Source: an uncultured Bacteroidota bacterium
Lineage (GTDB): Bacteria; Bacteroidota; Bacteroidia; Flavobacteriales; Flavobacteriaceae
Assembly (NCBI GenBank): GCA_902631125.1
Contig: CACOXF010000007.1
Coordinates: 1 to 42,813, forward strand
DNA length: 42,813 bases
Reading direction: 5' to 3'
Below are positions 1 through 7,846 of the stretch, one piece after another. The notes under the pieces are model-generated. The model worked only from the letters and a program-made list of their open reading frames with translations. It was not told the DNA's origin and did no database searches. The position numbers were made by a program, and so were the translations under genes. Every line of letters starts with the position of its first letter. Within the stretch, counting starts at the first letter, position 1.

Positions 1-2
1 TG

Positions 3-677
3 ATTGATATAGCTCCTACATTCCTAGAAATTGCTAAAGTTAATAACCCACCTCAAATGTCTGGAAAGAGCCTTGTCAATTTATTGTTTTCTAAAAATAT
101 AGATTATAGACATCGAGATTATGTATTAACAGGCAGAGAAAGACACACACATGCAAGACCAGATAACCTTGGGTATCCTGCACGAGCTATAAGAACAGCC
201 GATTATTTATATATTCGAAATTTCATGCCTAATAGTTGGCCTGCTGGCGACCCTTCACCTAAAAGATCAAAAGGATATGTTAAGCCAAAGGGACTTAAAT
301 CGATTGAACCTGGGTTCAATGATATTGATAATTCTCCAACAAAGTCTTTTTTGATTGATCAAGAAAAAGATTTTCTAAAAGAGTATGAATTAGCATTTAG
401 TAAAAGACCTTTTGAGCAGTTGTATGATGTTAAAAGAGACCCTGGTTGCATAAACAATATTGCTTATGAGTTATCATATAAAATGATTAAAAAAGAACTC
501 AGTAGCAAGCTAGAAGAATTGTTAAAAATTCAAGGTGACCCAAGGGTCTTGGGTTATGGCGATATTTTTGACAGTTATCCGCGAATTTCATCAATGCGTG
601 ATTTTTCTGGTTTTAATGAACGTGGGGAATATAATCCTGAATATCTACAGTTGGGACAAGAAAAGATTAATAAATAA
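3..677 (+). CDS. Sulfatase, C-terminal part (5' end outside window)
   Basis: The reading frame is open from the first bases and has no start inside the window, so the gene begins upstream. The visible part starts with DIAPTFLEIAKV and SGKSL, the usual region of S1-family sulfatases just after the catalytic domain. It continues with GRERHTHARPDN and GYPARAIRTADYLYIRNF, typical of N-sulfoglucosamine sulfohydrolase-like (heparan N-sulfatase-like) members. The formylglycine motif and metal ligands lie in the missing part. By family it should hydrolyse sulfate esters or sulfamates of polysaccharides in the periplasm or at the cell surface. A second sulfatase follows on the same strand, so the two probably share an operon that feeds sulfated glycan breakdown. 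The substrate cannot be told from this fragment. Confidence 0.85.
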   Translation: MDIAPTFLEIAKVNNPPQMSGKSLVNLLFSKNIDYRHRDYVLTGRERHTHARPDNLGYPARAIRTADYLYIRNFMPNSWPAGDPSPKRSKGYVKPKGLKSIEPGFNDIDNSPTKSFLIDQEKDFLKEYELAFSKRPFEQLYDVKRDPGCINNIAYELSYKMIKKELSSKLEELLKIQGDPRVLGYGDIFDSYPRISSMRDFSGFNERGEYNPEYLQLGQEKINK

Positions 678-728
678 TAATTATATTATGGTTGAAGTTT
701 TTTTAAGTTTTACTTCAAGTTTAAAAGC

Positions 729-2234
729 GTGATTTCTATTTTTTTTCTAATAGGATGTCTGGATTTAAAAGAAACTAAATTAAGTCACCCCAACGTTATT
801 CTTATTTTAGCAGATGATTTAGGTTGGTCGGATTTAGGTTGTTATGGAAGTGAGGTCAGTACACCAAACTTAGATATGCTTGCCTCTGAGGGTATTCGTT
901 TTACACAAATGTATAACACTTCTAAATGCTTTCCTTCTCGTGCTAGCTTGCTTACAGGGTTGTATTCTCAAAGAACAGGTTATCATAAAAGTTATGCGAA
1001 ACCCATGAATAATGCTATAACACTTGGAGAATTATTTAAAATGGCAGGTTACACCACAATGTGGTCTGGAAAACATCATAGCACAGAATTACCAACTACC
1101 AGAGGATTTGATTATTATAGTGGTCTTTTTGATGGTGCAAGTAATCATTTCAATCCGGGAAAGCAAAGAGATGGGGAAGGACAGCCAGCGCAAAAAAAAC
1201 CAAATAGAACTTGGGTGATTGACGGAAAGCTTATTCAGCCATATACTCCTCCGAAGGATTTTTATACTACAGATAAATTCACAGATTATGCTTTGCAATG
1301 GATGGAAAAACAAGAATCAAGCAAACCATTTTTCTTGTATTTGTCTTATACCGCGCCTCATGATCCATTAATGGCATGGCCTAAAGATATTGCAAAATAT
1401 GAAGGAAAATATAAAGATGGTTATGAAGCGATCAGAACCGCCCGGTTTGAAAAACAAAAAGCACAAGGACTTATAGAGCCTGATTACCCTTTATCTATAT
1501 CAACATTTCAAAATTGGGATAGTCTATCCGAAATAGAAAAAGAGCAGGAAGATTTAAAGATGGCTGTATATAGTGCCATGATAGATAGGATGGATCAAAA
1601 CATAGGTAGATTATTATCAAAACTAGATGACATGGGGGTTGCCAATAATACCTTAATTTTGTTTCTTTCTGATAACGGAGCGTCTAAAGAGGTTGTTAAA
1701 AACGTAAAAAGTACTGGAGAAATTGGGAGTCTTACTAGATGGTCGTCTTTGGGGCCAGATTGGGCAAATGTGTCTAATACGCCACTTCGTTTTTTTAAAA
1801 ATTACAGCAGTGAAGGTGGAATTAAAACACCTATGATTGTGAATTGGCCTAACGCAATTAAACAAAAAAATAAGATATGTAAAACACCACTACATCTTAT
1901 AGACTTGATGTCAACTTTTGTGGATATTTTAGATGTTGAATATCCGAAGAAATATAACAATCAGAAGATATATCCATTAGATGGAATCAGTTTCTTACCC
2001 TCATTAATAGATCAGGAGGTTAAAAGGGGAAAACCTTTATTTTGGCAATATAAAGATGGTAAGGCCATACGGGACGATGATTGGAAATTGGTTGCTTATA
2101 AAAACAATTGGAAATTATATAATTTAAAAATAGATCCTGTAGAGCAAAATGATGTGTCTAAGCTAAATTTAAAAAAGTTTAATGAACTCAAGAGTTTATA
2201 TGAAGCTTGGGATAAAGGATTTGAAATGCAGTAG
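729..2234 (+). CDS. Sulfatase (S1 family, arylsulfatase type), lipoprotein
   Basis: This is a complete sulfatase of about 500 residues. Visible motifs are NVILILADDLGWSDLG near residues 22-37 (metal ligands D29, D30), the formylglycine motif C67-F-P-S-R followed by ASLLTG, H211 in TAPHDP, and D315-N316 in FLSDNGAS. The cysteine must be oxidised to formylglycine by a maturase that is not in this window. The N-terminus ends in LIGC, a lipobox, so the protein is probably lipid-anchored. The start is uncertain. The frame opens with GTG at 729, giving a signal with no basic residues. The codons just upstream encode a lysine-rich stretch, and an ATG at 688 would join this frame if the run of seven T at 698-704 had one more T. 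It follows the preceding sulfatase by about 50 bases. The polysaccharide substrate is unknown. Confidence 0.9.
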   Translation: MISIFFLIGCLDLKETKLSHPNVILILADDLGWSDLGCYGSEVSTPNLDMLASEGIRFTQMYNTSKCFPSRASLLTGLYSQRTGYHKSYAKPMNNAITLGELFKMAGYTTMWSGKHHSTELPTTRGFDYYSGLFDGASNHFNPGKQRDGEGQPAQKKPNRTWVIDGKLIQPYTPPKDFYTTDKFTDYALQWMEKQESSKPFFLYLSYTAPHDPLMAWPKDIAKYEGKYKDGYEAIRTARFEKQKAQGLIEPDYPLSISTFQNWDSLSEIEKEQEDLKMAVYSAMIDRMDQNIGRLLSKLDDMGVANNTLILFLSDNGASKEVVKNVKSTGEIGSLTRWSSLGPDWANVSNTPLRFFKNYSSEGGIKTPMIVNWPNAIKQKNKICKTPLHLIDLMSTFVDILDVEYPKKYNNQKIYPLDGISFLPSLIDQEVKRGKPLFWQYKDGKAIRDDDWKLVAYKNNWKLYNLKIDPVEQNDVSKLNLKKFNELKSLYEAWDKGFEMQ

Positions 2235-2627
2235 ACATTTTTTCTCTACCAATTAAAATTAGGAAATATATACAGGGGATTATACTTATTCATTTAAGTC
2301 TTACGAACGTTTAAATGTGATTTATAAAGAGTAAACCCAAAAGAGGTCATTCAAGAATCTGATGTAGAGGAACTTATCAATCAGGTGTATAAACTTGTTA
2401 TGCTTCCTGGGGGAGAAATTATCCAAGTCATCCCACAAGAGTTCAAGGTCGATGGGCAATCAGAAATTAAATGACCAATGGGATAGGTGTATCATTTAAT
2501 ACTTATTCCAACATGAAATTATTACTTTTTGCTTATGCAAACATTCATTCAAAGGTGATCGGTTCGTTTTGAAGTTTTCTTGTTTTTTTGAATATTCGTG
2601 TGCAAAAAGTTGACTTCGATAATATCG
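2235..2627. other. Gene-poor gap between sulfatase and glycan genes
   Basis: This stretch of nearly 400 bases has no intact gene. It contains a short open frame at 2328-2474 that looks like the tail of a decayed gene, and otherwise AT-rich sequence. I see no tRNA, no strong hairpin terminator and no terminal repeats. It separates the sulfatase pair from the surface-glycan genes and may mark a past insertion or deletion. Confidence 0.6.
2328..2474 (+). pseudogene. Remnant of a protein-coding gene (C-terminal piece)
   Basis: The frame is open for about 48 codons, ends in TGA at 2472-2474, and has a stop immediately upstream and no plausible start codon. The translation reads as real protein: NPKEVIQESDVEELINQVY, then KLVMLPGGEIIQVIPQEF. 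A helix followed by a GGEI-type strand turn recalls the C-terminal end of bacterial eRF1-like (baeRF) proteins, but that is only a resemblance from memory. The rest of the gene is missing, which points to deletion or replacement between the sulfatases and the glycan genes. Confidence 0.35.
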
Positions 2628-2635
2628 TATATTTG
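2628..2635 (+). promoter_or_regulatory. Candidate -7 element (TATATTTG)
   Basis: The octamer fits the Bacteroidota -7 consensus TAnnTTTG exactly. A TTG at 2610-2612 lies 15 bases upstream, shorter than the usual 18-20, so the -33 part is weak. If used, transcription would begin near 2641, which rules out the TTG at 2638 as the start of the following gene and favours the TTG at 2662. Confidence 0.4.
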
Positions 2636-2661
2636 TTTTGGGAAAAACAATCATAATTCTT

Positions 2662-3300
2662 TTGAATAAATTTTTATTTCACTTCAAATACAGGCTTAAA
2701 AAATATCTAAACAAATTAGGGATTTCATTTGCAGATCGTGCATTGATGGTGCCTAAAATGACCTACAAAGAGGCTTGCTTTTTTACAGATTATTTAACTA
2801 AAAATATCTCAGCTCTTTATTTGGAAAGTGGATCAGGGGCAAGTACACTGATTGCCAACTCTCTTGGATTTAAGTTTCATTCTTACGAAACCAGCGAGGG
2901 CTACACAACATATATAAATCAACTACTGCAAGCAAATAAAGTTACGCATGTTTCAGTGGGAAAAGTTCAAAAGTATGGGCGTCCCCTTGAGGTCAAACCC
3001 ACGATTACGCATAAAATCTCAAGTGTATTTGATGCCCATCTATCAAAAAATGTGAATCAGCGCGTCATTGTTTTTCTCGATGGGCGCTGTCGTGTGCTAA
3101 CTGCGCTACACATTCACGCCAACCTTTCGTATGAGGATAATGTCCTAGTGCATGACTTTACAAGATTGAAATATCAAGATATACTTCAAGCCTATCACAT
3201 TATCGAACAAGCTGATTCTTTGGTACTTTTAGAAAAGAAAACCATTGCAAACGATGTGCTTCAGCAGCTCAAAAAAAAGTATGAGCTTGATATCGAATAA
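2662..3300 (+). CDS. SAM-dependent methyltransferase-like protein
   Basis: The protein is about 212 residues with a Rossmann-like core. The segment LYLESGSGASTLIANSLG resembles methyltransferase motif I (ExGxGxST), followed by a strand ending in HSYETSEGY, and later by VIVFLDGRCR and NVLVHDF. Such proteins often sit in capsule and O-antigen loci next to glycosyltransferases, as here, where it converges on an FkbM gene 16 bases away. The frame has no ATG near its beginning. I chose TTG at 2662 (reading NKFLFHFKYRLKKYLNKLG) because a -7 element lies just upstream at 2628-2635. TTG at 2638 and ATG at 2746 are alternatives. Whether it methylates sugars, or even binds SAM, is not shown; it could be an inactive relative. 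Confidence 0.6.
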   Translation: MNKFLFHFKYRLKKYLNKLGISFADRALMVPKMTYKEACFFTDYLTKNISALYLESGSGASTLIANSLGFKFHSYETSEGYTTYINQLLQANKVTHVSVGKVQKYGRPLEVKPTITHKISSVFDAHLSKNVNQRVIVFLDGRCRVLTALHIHANLSYEDNVLVHDFTRLKYQDILQAYHIIEQADSLVLLEKKTIANDVLQQLKKKYELDIE

Positions 3301-3316
3301 TGATTTAAAATGGTCA

Positions 3317-4078
3317 CTATTGTCGTGAAATCAAAAGGTCGTAGTGAGAAGGGTTTTTACCAATTTTATCAAAACTTTTAAACCCTTTCTCTTGCAGCAT
3401 TTCCTTTACGCTATTCACATCTATCCAATTCGTATTCACTTCGCAAAAAATTTGATATACATTTTCAAAAAATGAACATTGAATCAACTGGTAAATCACA
3501 ATTTCCTCGTAACCTTCAACATCAATTTTAATGAAGATCCGATGATGATTAGGAATCAATTTGTTCAATTCTTTATGGTCAATAATTTCGACAGTTTCTA
3601 CAGTCTCAGTAGGAGAGCTTTTCACATCATTAAGATCACGCATAGAATTTTTTCCAGAATGACTTTCGCTGACATGTAGTTGGGTCTCGCCAGACTGATT
3701 ACCAATCCCTTTTTGAATTACTTTGCAGTTCGTAATATGGTTAAACTTCAAATTAGATTTCAGTAGTTTACTGGTTTGTGAAGAAGGTTCAAACGATATG
3801 ACTTGATCAATGTTTTTGTTTTGCCCTGCCAGAATACTGTAAAGACCCTGATTTGAGCCGATATCTACAAAAAGGGTCTTTGTATTAATACCTTTTATCA
3901 ATTCACTGAGAAAAGTCCCGTAAGTCCCTTTAAAATAATATTTAAAAGTTCTGTCTTCAAAGGCTGGAAAAAGGTAAATTCCATAAATAGACTTGACTTG
4001 TTTATTGGGCTTAATAAGATACTTGTAAGTAAGGAAAATTAATTTATATATTTTTTTACGAAGGTAAAAAAGACTCAT
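3317..4078 (-). CDS. FkbM family methyltransferase
   Basis: The protein of 253 residues has the FkbM pattern. The SAM-binding motif TLFVDIGSNQGLYSIL is near residues 67-82, the acidic strand end is in VISFEPSSQ, and the FkbM signature FIKIDVEGYEE lies further on. FkbM enzymes O-methylate sugars or polyketides, and in bacteria many act on surface polysaccharides. It is the last gene of a minus-strand set with a GT90 glycosyltransferase (14 bases upstream) and a Stealth protein, so the acceptor is probably a capsular or lipopolysaccharide sugar. The N-terminus has a basic, aromatic helix (residues 6-25) that could lie at the membrane. The acceptor is inferred from context only. Confidence 0.85.
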   Translation of the reverse strand: MSLFYLRKKIYKLIFLTYKYLIKPNKQVKSIYGIYLFPAFEDRTFKYYFKGTYGTFLSELIKGINTKTLFVDIGSNQGLYSILAGQNKNIDQVISFEPSSQTSKLLKSNLKFNHITNCKVIQKGIGNQSGETQLHVSESHSGKNSMRDLNDVKSSPTETVETVEIIDHKELNKLIPNHHRIFIKIDVEGYEEIVIYQLIQCSFFENVYQIFCEVNTNWIDVNSVKEMLQEKGFKSFDKIGKNPSHYDLLISRQ

Positions 4079-4092
4079 TTAAAGAGATGTGT

Positions 4093-5052
4093 TTATAGAC
4101 TTTGCCGAGTTTTGATAAAATATTTTTCTAACACCATCAAAGATATTAATTTCTCTCTCCTTTTGTTCTTAAATTGCTCAACATAAGCATTTGCATTTTG
4201 AATAATGTTCATGCATTTATCAGGATTTTCAATAAAGTATGTTAATTTTTTCTCCAAATCTGAGTAATCATCAAGAATTTGAATGTAGTGGAAATCTGGA
4301 ATTAACTGCCCTTCCATAAACCAAGTTTCGAACTGGGGTTTTGCCATCACTGCAATAGAACTAGATGACATCACCCATTTGAGATTTGAAGAAACATCAA
4401 TCCCCTCCAAACACAAAATAAACTTGTATTTTAAATGCTTCTCAATCGATATCTTTTTTTTATACCAGAAATGGAACTTACTATTTTGATTGGTTTGACC
4501 TAAATCGCACAGAGGATGATCAAAATACTTTTTGTAAAACGCAATTCTTTTTGGCTTTCTGTCGCTCACGCCACCACGACCAATCAACATATTTTTTTTA
4601 TTTTCAAAACGATTTTTATCACGGACAAAAATGAAATGCCTCACCTTGTTTAACTTCAAAAGCACTGATTTTTCGTTATTGGAATCAATAGGCCTGCTTT
4701 TTACTATCGATGGGATTTGGGGAACTTGGGTAATATCTCCAAATTCAAATTTGACAAGAAGTCGGGGGTTAAAATAACGCGTGACTTCATAGCTGTCAAA
4801 AAAATAAGTTGTGTTTTTCTTACCTCTTCTAAGCTCTTTCAAAGATTTAACTTTTTTAGGAAGCGCAGATTTGATATGTAACCTATTGTAATAGTCAACA
4901 CGTTTTTTTAAATAATCAATGTCATCCTCAGCTTTAGGTCGCATCACATCACTTAAGCGATTTCGGAAAAACCAAAGAGGAATCAGTTGGAGGATCGCAT
5001 TTTTAGTATAATAAAACAGTTTTATGTTCTTATGAATGTTTATTCCCACCAT
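4093..5052 (-). CDS. Glycosyltransferase family 90 (CAP10/LpsA-like)
   Basis: The protein of 319 residues matches the GT90 layout in its C-terminal half: HLKYKFILCLEGIDVSSNLK, then WVMSSSSIAVMAKP, an acidic/aromatic FETWFMEG, and HYIQILDDYSDLEKKL. Earlier it has GRGGVSDRKPKR, which fits the nucleotide-sugar region. Relatives are the fungal capsule protein CAP10, animal POGLUT enzymes and bacterial LPS core transferases, which add xylose, glucose or similar sugars. The start codon lies inside the end of the Stealth gene (23-base overlap), so the two are probably translated together and may act on the same glycan. Donor and acceptor sugars are unknown. Confidence 0.85.
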   Translation of the reverse strand: MVGINIHKNIKLFYYTKNAILQLIPLWFFRNRLSDVMRPKAEDDIDYLKKRVDYYNRLHIKSALPKKVKSLKELRRGKKNTTYFFDSYEVTRYFNPRLLVKFEFGDITQVPQIPSIVKSRPIDSNNEKSVLLKLNKVRHFIFVRDKNRFENKKNMLIGRGGVSDRKPKRIAFYKKYFDHPLCDLGQTNQNSKFHFWYKKKISIEKHLKYKFILCLEGIDVSSNLKWVMSSSSIAVMAKPQFETWFMEGQLIPDFHYIQILDDYSDLEKKLTYFIENPDKCMNIIQNANAYVEQFKNKRREKLISLMVLEKYFIKTRQSL

Positions 5053-6010
5053 ATAATTTATATCTTTTATCTAGCCACTCTATGAAGTAAGTTTGTTTAG
5101 AATGAGGGCACAAATCAAGATCTTGAAGATTCAAAAACAATCTATTTTTCTTATTGCAAAAATAAGTGAGTTTAAATTTCAACCAAAAAATCGGTTTATG
5201 ATATGAACGAAAATGAACCATTTGATAGTCATTTAAGATGCGACAACTCCCATTTTTGATTTCTAAATGATTGGCAATTCCCTGGATTAGAAATTGTTCT
5301 AAGCTTCTGAATTTAAAGTTGCTGTTGAACTCTTCCAATCCATCGTGATTAGAAAAAAATGATTTGATTGTTGAAATTCGCATTGGTTGGGGGGTGTGAT
5401 GAAACTTAAAAAGTCTCTGAAACCCTAGAATTTTGGCACTCTTTTCTTGAGCATATACATGTCCCGCCTTATTGATTTTTTTTTTAAAACGAAGTTTTTT
5501 GTAAAGGATATTTTCCTTAAATGGTTTCCACTTCCCCCTAAGCACAGGGAGATTATCATCAAAAAAATCGGATTTACTTACTGGACGTAATAAAATCATA
5601 TCGTCATTGAAGTAAATAAAATGTTCAGCAAGACCTGGAATACGATGAATTTTTGTCTCAATACTTCGAGAATTAAATACTGGGAGGGATGGTTTATTGT
5701 CGCCAAATATCTCTGAATGATAGACAATCTTTACTTTTTTATAAGTGTCATATTTTTCATCAGCGAGAAATTTGGGTATTTGGTTGTCTGTTATAATAAA
5801 TATATTTCGAATAAAATTGGCATGTTTTAAAATTGAGTGGACACAAAATTTAATCTCATTAACCTGTGCATAACGAGAAAAAAATTCATTATTATTTTTT
5901 ATCGTTTTTGAAGCATAACGATTAATTTTTTCTTTGTGCTTTTTATCCTCTCCATCAACCCAAGTAATGACAGCGTCTACAGGACTTTCCAACTCATATT
6001 CCTCCATCAT
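5030..6010 (-). CDS. Stealth family protein (sugar-phosphate transferase)
   Basis: The 326-residue protein carries the Stealth conserved regions. CR1 is DAVITWVDGEDKKHKEK at residues 12-28. CR2 begins at RYAQVNEIKFCVHSILKH around residue 46 and includes FIITDNQIP and the acidic FNDDM at 134-138. A CR3-like HTPQPMRISTIKSFF follows. The family includes bacterial capsule hexose-1-phosphate transferases and the human GlcNAc-1-phosphotransferase subunit alpha/beta. It should transfer a sugar-1-phosphate from a nucleotide sugar to a growing surface glycan, making phosphodiester links. It is the first gene of a three-gene set with GT90 and FkbM. The start is the first of two adjacent ATG codons. The DUF885 gene ends 30 bases upstream. 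Confidence 0.88.
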   Translation of the reverse strand: MMEEYELESPVDAVITWVDGEDKKHKEKINRYASKTIKNNNEFFSRYAQVNEIKFCVHSILKHANFIRNIFIITDNQIPKFLADEKYDTYKKVKIVYHSEIFGDNKPSLPVFNSRSIETKIHRIPGLAEHFIYFNDDMILLRPVSKSDFFDDNLPVLRGKWKPFKENILYKKLRFKKKINKAGHVYAQEKSAKILGFQRLFKFHHTPQPMRISTIKSFFSNHDGLEEFNSNFKFRSLEQFLIQGIANHLEIKNGSCRILNDYQMVHFRSYHKPIFWLKFKLTYFCNKKNRLFLNLQDLDLCPHSKQTYFIEWLDKRYKLYGGNKHS

Positions 6011-6040
6011 TGACTATAAAATTTTCAACCCTTCTTCATT

Positions 6041-7795
6041 TTAAAAATTTTTTGTCCAGGTTTGTATTTTTTCTTCCAACAATGCCAAAGGTATACAGCC
6101 CGATTCCAATACCTTTTCATGAAATGTGCTCATAGAAAAATTATCTTTCATTAGCTTTTTAGCATTTGCTCTTAGCTCAAGAATTTTGAGCTGCCCAATT
6201 TTATACGACAACGCCTGACCTGGGTTTGCCATATATCGCTCAATTTCAGAAATAATCGCTGCTTCTGGCTCTGCTTCATTAGCGAGTGAATAAGCGATTG
6301 CGTCTTCACGCGTCCATCCCTTTGTGTGCAGCCCTGTATCGACAACCAGTCGTATGGCACGGTGCATTTCTGCACTAAGCATACCAAAGTACTGATAAGG
6401 GTCATCATATAGCCCAAGCTCTTTTCCAAGTGATTCGCAATAAAGCGCCCAGCCCTCACCATAGGAACTGTACCAAAGTGTTTTTCTAAAATCAGGTAAG
6501 GCAGTGTTTTCTTGCTGCAAGGCAATTTGGAAATGATGCCCAGGAATGGCTTCGTGTAAAAACAAATCTTCGCCTGAAAAGATGTTGTATTTGGTCACGT
6601 CTGGTATTGGAACATAAAAAATACCTGGTCTTGTGCCATCAAGTGATCCTGGACTGTACTCTGCACTTGCCGATTTTTCACGAAATGACTCTGTACGACG
6701 TACCTCAAAAGCAGTTTTTGGCTGCAGCGAAAACAATCGATCGACATTGGCTTTCATTTTGTCATGAATCGCATTAAAATTATCAATCACTTGCTGCGGA
6801 TCATTAAAGGGAACAAGCTGTGGTAAGGTTCTCAAATGTTCAAAAAAGGCATTTAAATTACCTTTAAATCCAACCTGTTGTTTTACTTTTTCCATCTCAT
6901 TGCGCAATCGTGTAACCTCTTGTAAGCCCAACTCATGAATCTCATTAGCATTCATGTTGGTTGTTGTGTAGAGTTGAATGGCGTAGTCATAATAATCACT
7001 TCCAAAAGTGTATGCGTCAAAACCACTACTCAATCGACCTGCTTCCATGTACTCACCATTCATAAAATCATGAAGTTGTAGGTAGGCAGGCTTTACTTTA
7101 TTTTCAATCATCGATTGATAGGCAGCAGTCAATCTTGTTTTATTTTCATCTGAAAAGCTTGCTGGAAGTTGTCGAATGGGGCCATAAAACAAATGATCCT
7201 CTTGATCTGTTAGTGCAATGCTTGCAAGCTGTGGAACAACTTTCTTGATCAGCGATTTTGGCAGCACTACATCATTTTCGATTCCTTCTTTCATTCGATC
7301 TTTAGCTGTGTAAAGCCATACCAAATAATCATCAACGCGCGCTAGCCAATTGTCATAATCTTCTACAGTCTTGAAAGGTTGTGCACTGCTTCCGCCTGCC
7401 AACTGCCCAATAGTTAATTGAAGCGTCCACATTTGATTCAATGGCAGAAGGTGGGTTGGAAATTCAAGCCGTTTTAAGTTGATGTCACACTCCCAATGAA
7501 GTACCTTTTTACTCAGTAAATCTTCTCCGCTCAAACTTTCCTCATCTATAGACTTAAGCTGATTGAGAACAGAAGTGTAGAATGTTTTTTCTTTCGCTAT
7601 AAACTCATCTGAGAGAGAATTTGGCAAATAGTCATTGTATCTTTTGTCTCCTTGATAGGTTGCGCCAAGGGGATAGAGTTGTAATTTTTCTTCATAGTAA
7701 TCTTCCATCAATTGTTGAAGCTGATCTGTTACAGCAGGGGTATCACATGAAAAAAGGACGAGCAAAATTCCGAAAAGGGGTTGATAAAGTTTCAT
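6041..7795 (-). CDS. DUF885 family metallopeptidase-like lipoprotein
   Basis: From the chosen start the protein has 584 residues. The motif HEAIPGHH at about 414-421, followed by GEGWALYCESLG near 446, is the hallmark of DUF885 proteins, which resemble gluzincin carboxypeptidases with an HExxxGHH variation of the zinc site. I chose the ATG at 7795 because it gives a compact lipoprotein signal (KLYQPLFGILLVLFSC, lipobox ending at C17). An upstream ATG at 7843 would add 16 polar residues that spoil it. The protein probably acts on peptides at the periplasmic or outer surface. Together with the oligopeptidase and gamma-glutamyltransferase genes on the same strand it suggests peptide use. The enzyme activity is inferred from the family, in which few members are characterised. 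Confidence 0.85.
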   Translation of the reverse strand: MKLYQPLFGILLVLFSCDTPAVTDQLQQLMEDYYEEKLQLYPLGATYQGDKRYNDYLPNSLSDEFIAKEKTFYTSVLNQLKSIDEESLSGEDLLSKKVLHWECDINLKRLEFPTHLLPLNQMWTLQLTIGQLAGGSSAQPFKTVEDYDNWLARVDDYLVWLYTAKDRMKEGIENDVVLPKSLIKKVVPQLASIALTDQEDHLFYGPIRQLPASFSDENKTRLTAAYQSMIENKVKPAYLQLHDFMNGEYMEAGRLSSGFDAYTFGSDYYDYAIQLYTTTNMNANEIHELGLQEVTRLRNEMEKVKQQVGFKGNLNAFFEHLRTLPQLVPFNDPQQVIDNFNAIHDKMKANVDRLFSLQPKTAFEVRRTESFREKSASAEYSPGSLDGTRPGIFYVPIPDVTKYNIFSGEDLFLHEAIPGHHFQIALQQENTALPDFRKTLWYSSYGEGWALYCESLGKELGLYDDPYQYFGMLSAEMHRAIRLVVDTGLHTKGWTREDAIAYSLANEAEPEAAIISEIERYMANPGQALSYKIGQLKILELRANAKKLMKDNFSMSTFHEKVLESGCIPLALLEEKIQTWTKNF

Positions 7796-7846
7796 AGATA
7801 GGTTATTTAAATTAGTGTTTGAATGTACAATTTTTTTAGCCAATGG

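Noticed and set aside
2638-2661. TTG at 2638 as the start of the methyltransferase-like gene
   Set aside because: A consensus -7 element ends at 2635, so transcription would begin after this codon.
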